Assembly (NCBI GenBank): GCA_019843655.1
Contig: JACDQD010000008.1
Span: 17,952,442 to 18,016,441, forward strand
Length of the DNA stretch: 64,000 bases
Source: Lethocerus indicus
Taxonomy: Eukaryota > Arthropoda > Insecta > Hemiptera > Belostomatidae
Direction of reading: 5' to 3'
Shown: piece after piece, positions 60,001 through 64,000 of the stretch
Layout: every line of letters starts with the position of its first letter
How positions within the stretch are numbered: position 1 is the first letter of the stretch
The notes under the pieces: generated by a model
Told to the model about the DNA's origin: nothing
Database searches by the model: none
What the model saw: the letters and a program-made list of their open reading frames with translations, nothing else
Program-made: the position numbers and the translations under genes

Positions 60001-62565
60001 TATATTGATCTGTCCAGACACATCATCAGAGCCTTTTATTCCCGATATTGTAATTCGATCCTACATCTATGGGCCGGTTTTACGACTGGGCATTAAAAAT
60101 CATTCTCCCGTTCACTGTTTGCCGGGCGCCCTTCCGTTTTATATTTGCGGAAAGGAATCGTCGTTTCCAATATCGAGGGCCTCAAAAAAACAAAAAAAAA
60201 TGCCGGAAGGGGTACCGCGTTATTGCATTTCTTTTCGGCTCTAGTGGCTCGATTTCAATTCGGGCGGTATCAATTTTCATAAGGACCGAGCGGTGATAGA
60301 GGCGGGGTGCGTGGCGCGGGGGTTTCTTGTTGCCCCCGAAACAAAGCTTCGCGCTTGAGCGTTTAATTAAAACGGGTGTGAAAGAATTCGGATTCAATAA
60401 GCCCCTCCCCTCGCAGTCGCCCCCGGCCCGCCGGCAAATCGGTAGAGCCCACTCACGTTCAATTACTGAATTCCACGACATGAGAAGGGCGCCGAATATT
60501 ACGAGCGCGGAATTATATTCCAACACTCGTTTACTTCGATTAAACTCCCATAATATTTTTGTAACATACTCTCCAATAGCAGTATTTATTCATCTACATT
60601 CGTATATGTCTTTACTTCGCAATTGCTATAGTCTCGAACAGAATGCAACACGAGGAAACGAACTCACCCGCGATTAAAAGATAAAATATCCGCTGCCGAA
60701 AGTAACATTTCTGGAGTTTTAATAACGCGTAATGAGTCACGCTTTTCTTTCTGCCCCGCTGTCCGCCGCCTAACTTTAATCAAAAATATATGAAAAGGCC
60801 CTCTGTCTTCAACTCTTTTAGGGGATTAATCCTATACATTAATCCCGAGTATAAGGCACAAATATTTCCGGGAAAAGGGCGGACATTAACGACGCGTTGT
60901 TCTCTACCGGGTTGATTAGATCCCTCGGTCCCTCGCCTCTCGTGCAGCGCCGCGTTTCATTTCTGATTGGAGTGCACTAACATCCGATATACAAACGTCA
61001 TAGCGCCAAAGCAAAGAGATTTGCACGTTCCTCTTTTACAGTTCTAAACAGGATTAGAATAGAATACTAACTGTTCTTTTCCCTTTTCTCTTACACTTCA
61101 AAAACGACTTGTGGTATTATGAAACTGTTTACAAATGTTCTTAGTTAAAGCCGCAGGCGCTAAATTGCTGTTATTGGTAAGTACCTCACTATATTGAATA
61201 TAATGACATGGCTTGGCGAATATGATACTTCACTAGGGGCATATCTCTCTGAAATTCAGGTGCTCTGAAACTGTTTCGGGAGTGAAAAAGCTCTTGATTC
61301 AAAGGGGAAATCAGATTGGAATTCAGAACTCTATTCTCCTTCCTTCCACTCCCTCCGCTTTGATTTTTTCCTGCCCACTAACAGGACACGTCTTCTCTGA
61401 AAATTCCTCCACTAGCTCAATCACAGCATTCTAAATTCAACTTGTTTATTCCTTCTGGCTGTGAAACAACCGACCTGGCAAATGCCGCAAACGCGCTAAT
61501 ATAATCTTTCGGAAGAGATTCAGGTTCAAAAAAAGTTCGGATACCAAGTCACCATATGGCCGGCAGTCATGCGACAGAGTGCTCTCGACCCTTCCACATG
61601 CCCGGCCCTCCTCAGTCGACAACACGAAACTAAAAAGTCTTGCATTTAGCCAGGAATCAAGTGACTTAACTTGGCTTCCCAGAAGATAAACCGGACCGGA
61701 TTAAAGCAGGCGAGATGAGACAGAAAGTCGAAAGGGAGATGAAGCGCTTTACCGTTCAATCGGTAACGTTTGACAACAATTTTTGTACGCTGAAAATATT
61801 TTCTGTAGAAATTCAGATAACGATGCCGGGTGTTCATTTTTAATGAGAACACGGCGGAATGGTAGGGGTGGCCGGGGCGATGATGAGTGTGGAGGGTGTA
61901 AAATGATTGTGTGGGGGTCCGGTATGTCGGTGCAGGGGCCCGAATATAAAGTGATTAGCCCTCGGGGGGTTGAGGGGGCTGGGGCTAATGCCCGCCCCAG
62001 GGGGGGTGGATGTGCTCCTCCCCTCTTAATAATCCTCCCTCTAATCAGAATTTGAAAACAGGGCCGGCCAGATTCTCCCCCTCTCACTCCCCATTTCCTC
62101 CCCTATACCGCCATATTTCTCCCTCCCCTAAAACTATTATCCGTCGATCGTATTCATGGCCGCGAATTAAAAACCCGGCCCAACCCCGAGTTTCGGAGCA
62201 GATGCGCCTCTCTGACTCATCAACAACACCCTCAACGGCCCGCTAACGTAGTTTCGGATCCCCACGCTATTATATAGGCCTCCAGTGATCTCCCCTATCC
62301 CCGGCTAATTTCTTATAGATGTTCTCTCCACCGGCCGCCCAATCCCTAATACGATATAAAAGGATTACGCATCTGTAGGGAATAATATTTTCCTGGTCGA
62401 TCCCGTCCATGTTTGGACACATGATCTAAGAGTCAACATTATAAGTATATACTTATTATTATCATATTTATGGGGAGTCGTCCGACTCAACACCCGGGAT
62501 TTGGCATGCACTAGACTTTCAGTACAGTCACAGTTTAGACGGAGTGTACTCAGATATGGAGGGAA
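57001..62565. other. Non-coding stretch with several GC islands
   Basis: GC-rich or pyrimidine-rich blocks lie at 57000-57300, 57880-58440, 59400-59760 and 61850-62330. Frames within them (up to 140 codons, minus strand 57838-58260) are low-complexity Pro/Ser/Gly and overlap frames on the other strand. A short (TC)n is at 57237-57251. Two CTGAAGAT strings at 57662 and 57699 lack the remaining hammerhead parts. A perfect palindrome is at 62441-62456. No gene is called. Confidence 0.5.
62441..62456. repeat. Perfect 16-base palindrome
   Basis: ATAAGTATATACTTAT is exactly self-complementary, in A+T-rich DNA about 115 bases from the tail of jockey copy 2. No known site. Confidence 0.75.
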
Positions 62566-62569
62566 ATGA

Positions 62570-62945
62570 TTTTTTTTTAACCTTTTTATTTTTGTACGAT
62601 CAACTATAACTAGTTACAGGTACAATGGCAGTTTGTTTGACTAGTTTGACTTGTTTCGCTCGATAAAGACGCCATCCAGTGATGGCACTTTTGACCTGTA
62701 TCCGGCCTATAGAAAGTCTCTAGTCCAGTGGCGTTTAAGCCGACGCGGGGGGGATAATGGAGGGGTAGAAGAGGAAAGGGACTGAACGAGTGGATTTGGA
62801 TGTGGAGAGAGACGGGAAGCGTGATTTTGCGACTTCGTCGACTGTTGGTATGTTGAGGTCATTATGGATTGTTCGGTTAGAAACATACCAGGCAGCATTA
62901 AGGATGGTGAGGGAAATGATAAAAATAATGCCCCTGAAAATAAGG
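62570..62945 (-). pseudogene. Jockey-like non-LTR retrotransposon, 3' fragment (copy 2)
   Basis: On the minus strand the coding part reads IISLTILNAAWYVSNRTIHN and DLNIPTVDEVAKSRF. It then shifts frame and continues LSPHPNPLVQSLSS to PRRLKRHWTRDFL with its stop at 62707-62709. The last block is the usual jockey-type C-terminus that copy 1 (13779-14199) has lost. A 3' untranslated segment of about 135 bases follows and ends in AAAAAGGTTAAAAAAAAA at about 62570-62590. Nucleotide similarity to copy 1 is high over the shared part. The 5' end is truncated near 62945, so only about 75 codons remain. Dead copy. Confidence 0.9.
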
Positions 62946-64000
62946 CACAAGGGGCTAAATGTAAAGTGCCAAGCAGAAGGATTACTTCATATTTTCCAAC
63001 CAAATATTGAACCGTAACGATCTTACTAGTCTTAACGTTTTATACTCTTTAAACACTCAGTAGATGTCATATTCATATTGTAGAAACAATCATGAACGAA
63101 CAAAACAAAAATACTATCATTAATTTATGTAAAATTAGCTGTAACACCTACTAGCGAAAAGAAAGTAACATTTTCACATGGAATTGGTCACAGAACTATT
63201 CGTTTTTATTAATTTATCCCGTACGCAAAACTATAACGAAACGAAATATTAGCATATGCAACCCGGACAGACATCATATCTTTTTCACCAATAAAATTGA
63301 ACATCAATAATGAACATAATTAATTCGAAATTAAATTAAGCCGAAGCCGAAGCTTTAAATCAAACGTCCGATCGGGGATATTTAATTCGGAGTTATGAAA
63401 TTTCATACGCGCGGGGGCGACCGGCCAACTTTTTCAAACGGCAATTTTAATCCGCAAAACCGATAAATTAAACATTTCCCGAACCGATGACCCGCCGGGG
63501 GGTGGCTGGGTTTGAAGGGGGAGGAATTTTCATATCTCGAAAACGTAATTGGATTTCAATTAGTACCGAAACATATTTTGAGTCGTCCGCTGCGAATACC
63601 CCGATCGGTGGCGAATTAGTGCGCCCATTCATTAATCGATATTCGTTGGAATACCGCCGTCTAAATGCTGGGAATCCTTTCTGTCCCAAGTTAATTTCGG
63701 AGCTCCGGCGGTAGAGTGGTGGAGGGGTGGTGGTTCGGGGGGTTGGGGGGCGCTAATAAAACCGCCCCCGCTCCAACGCACCAGCCGGCTCGCCGACAAA
63801 CAATGCAACAGGTCAAAGTAAATCATTCTCTAATTGGAATACGTTCTCGATCCCCGTTTAACATCCCCGGGGCCACGCTTCGGCCCGATTGTTTCCCGGC
63901 CTAATTGGAAATAGATTTGAAGTTATCGGGTCGCTCCTAACCAATATACGGGAAACGGCGGCCCCAACATCTCAGCCGGTCGGTTTTTATCTAGCAAATC
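62946..64000. other. Non-coding stretch
   Basis: A+T-rich to about 63480, then GC-rich with G runs at 63710-63760. Short frames on both strands at 63468-63904 are unrecognised. GCCGAAGCCGAAGC at 63342-63355 is a minor tandem. No gene reaches the window end. Confidence 0.55.

Noticed and set aside
1..64000. CRISPR arrays, bacterial operons, rRNA genes
   Set aside because: No regularly spaced direct repeats, no dense frames with ribosome binding sites, and no rRNA-like conserved blocks were seen; the DNA is eukaryotic in character.

Overview
This 64 kb window looks like nuclear DNA of an animal, most likely an insect or other arthropod. No long open frame has normal coding character. Base composition swings between A+T-rich stretches and GC-rich, CpG-containing islands. 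Simple repeats are common: (CT)n, (TA)n, (GA)n and GNN triplets. The recognisable coding remnants belong to mobile elements of types common in arthropods: two 3' fragments of a jockey-like non-LTR retrotransposon, and one internally deleted IS630/Tc1/mariner-type element with a DUF4817-like transposase N-terminus. I found no convincing host exon, tRNA, rRNA, known microRNA or CRISPR array. The window is best read as intergenic or long-intron DNA.

Layout. Positions 1-5000 are mixed DNA with a (TA)25 tract and a promoter-like GC island (about 2600-3600) carrying CT/GAGA tracts, a palindromic E-box, a CCAAT box, a G-quadruplex motif and a TATA-like box. Positions 5000-17300 are mostly unannotatable A+T-rich DNA holding most copies of a dispersed repeat that carries hammerhead-ribozyme motifs (about 8140, 10942-11026, 12039, 13312, 16350 and 17025), plus the first jockey fragment (13779-14199). 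Positions 17300-42600 are non-coding, with several GC islands and small palindromes. A foldback element lies at about 42637-42807. Positions 43000-50800 are rich in (CT)n and (TA)n tracts and polypurine/polypyrimidine DNA. A long hammerhead-repeat copy lies on the minus strand at 50872-51185. The transposon derivative, with near-perfect terminal inverted repeats and a TA target duplication, is at 52381-52772. The rest is non-coding with more GC islands, ending in the second jockey fragment (about 62570-62945, minus strand).

The most interesting content is the family of hammerhead ribozyme motifs. The copies at 13312-13348 (+) and 50955-50991 (-) keep the whole type I core: four-base-pair stem I, CTGAAGA, a short stem II, GAAA, and the minimal self-complementary stem III ACCGGT followed by the cleavage-site C. 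From published work, such minimal hammerheads are typical of Penelope-like retroelements. The repeat is therefore inferred to be the terminal repeat of such an element or of a non-autonomous relative. No reverse transcriptase of that class is visible here.
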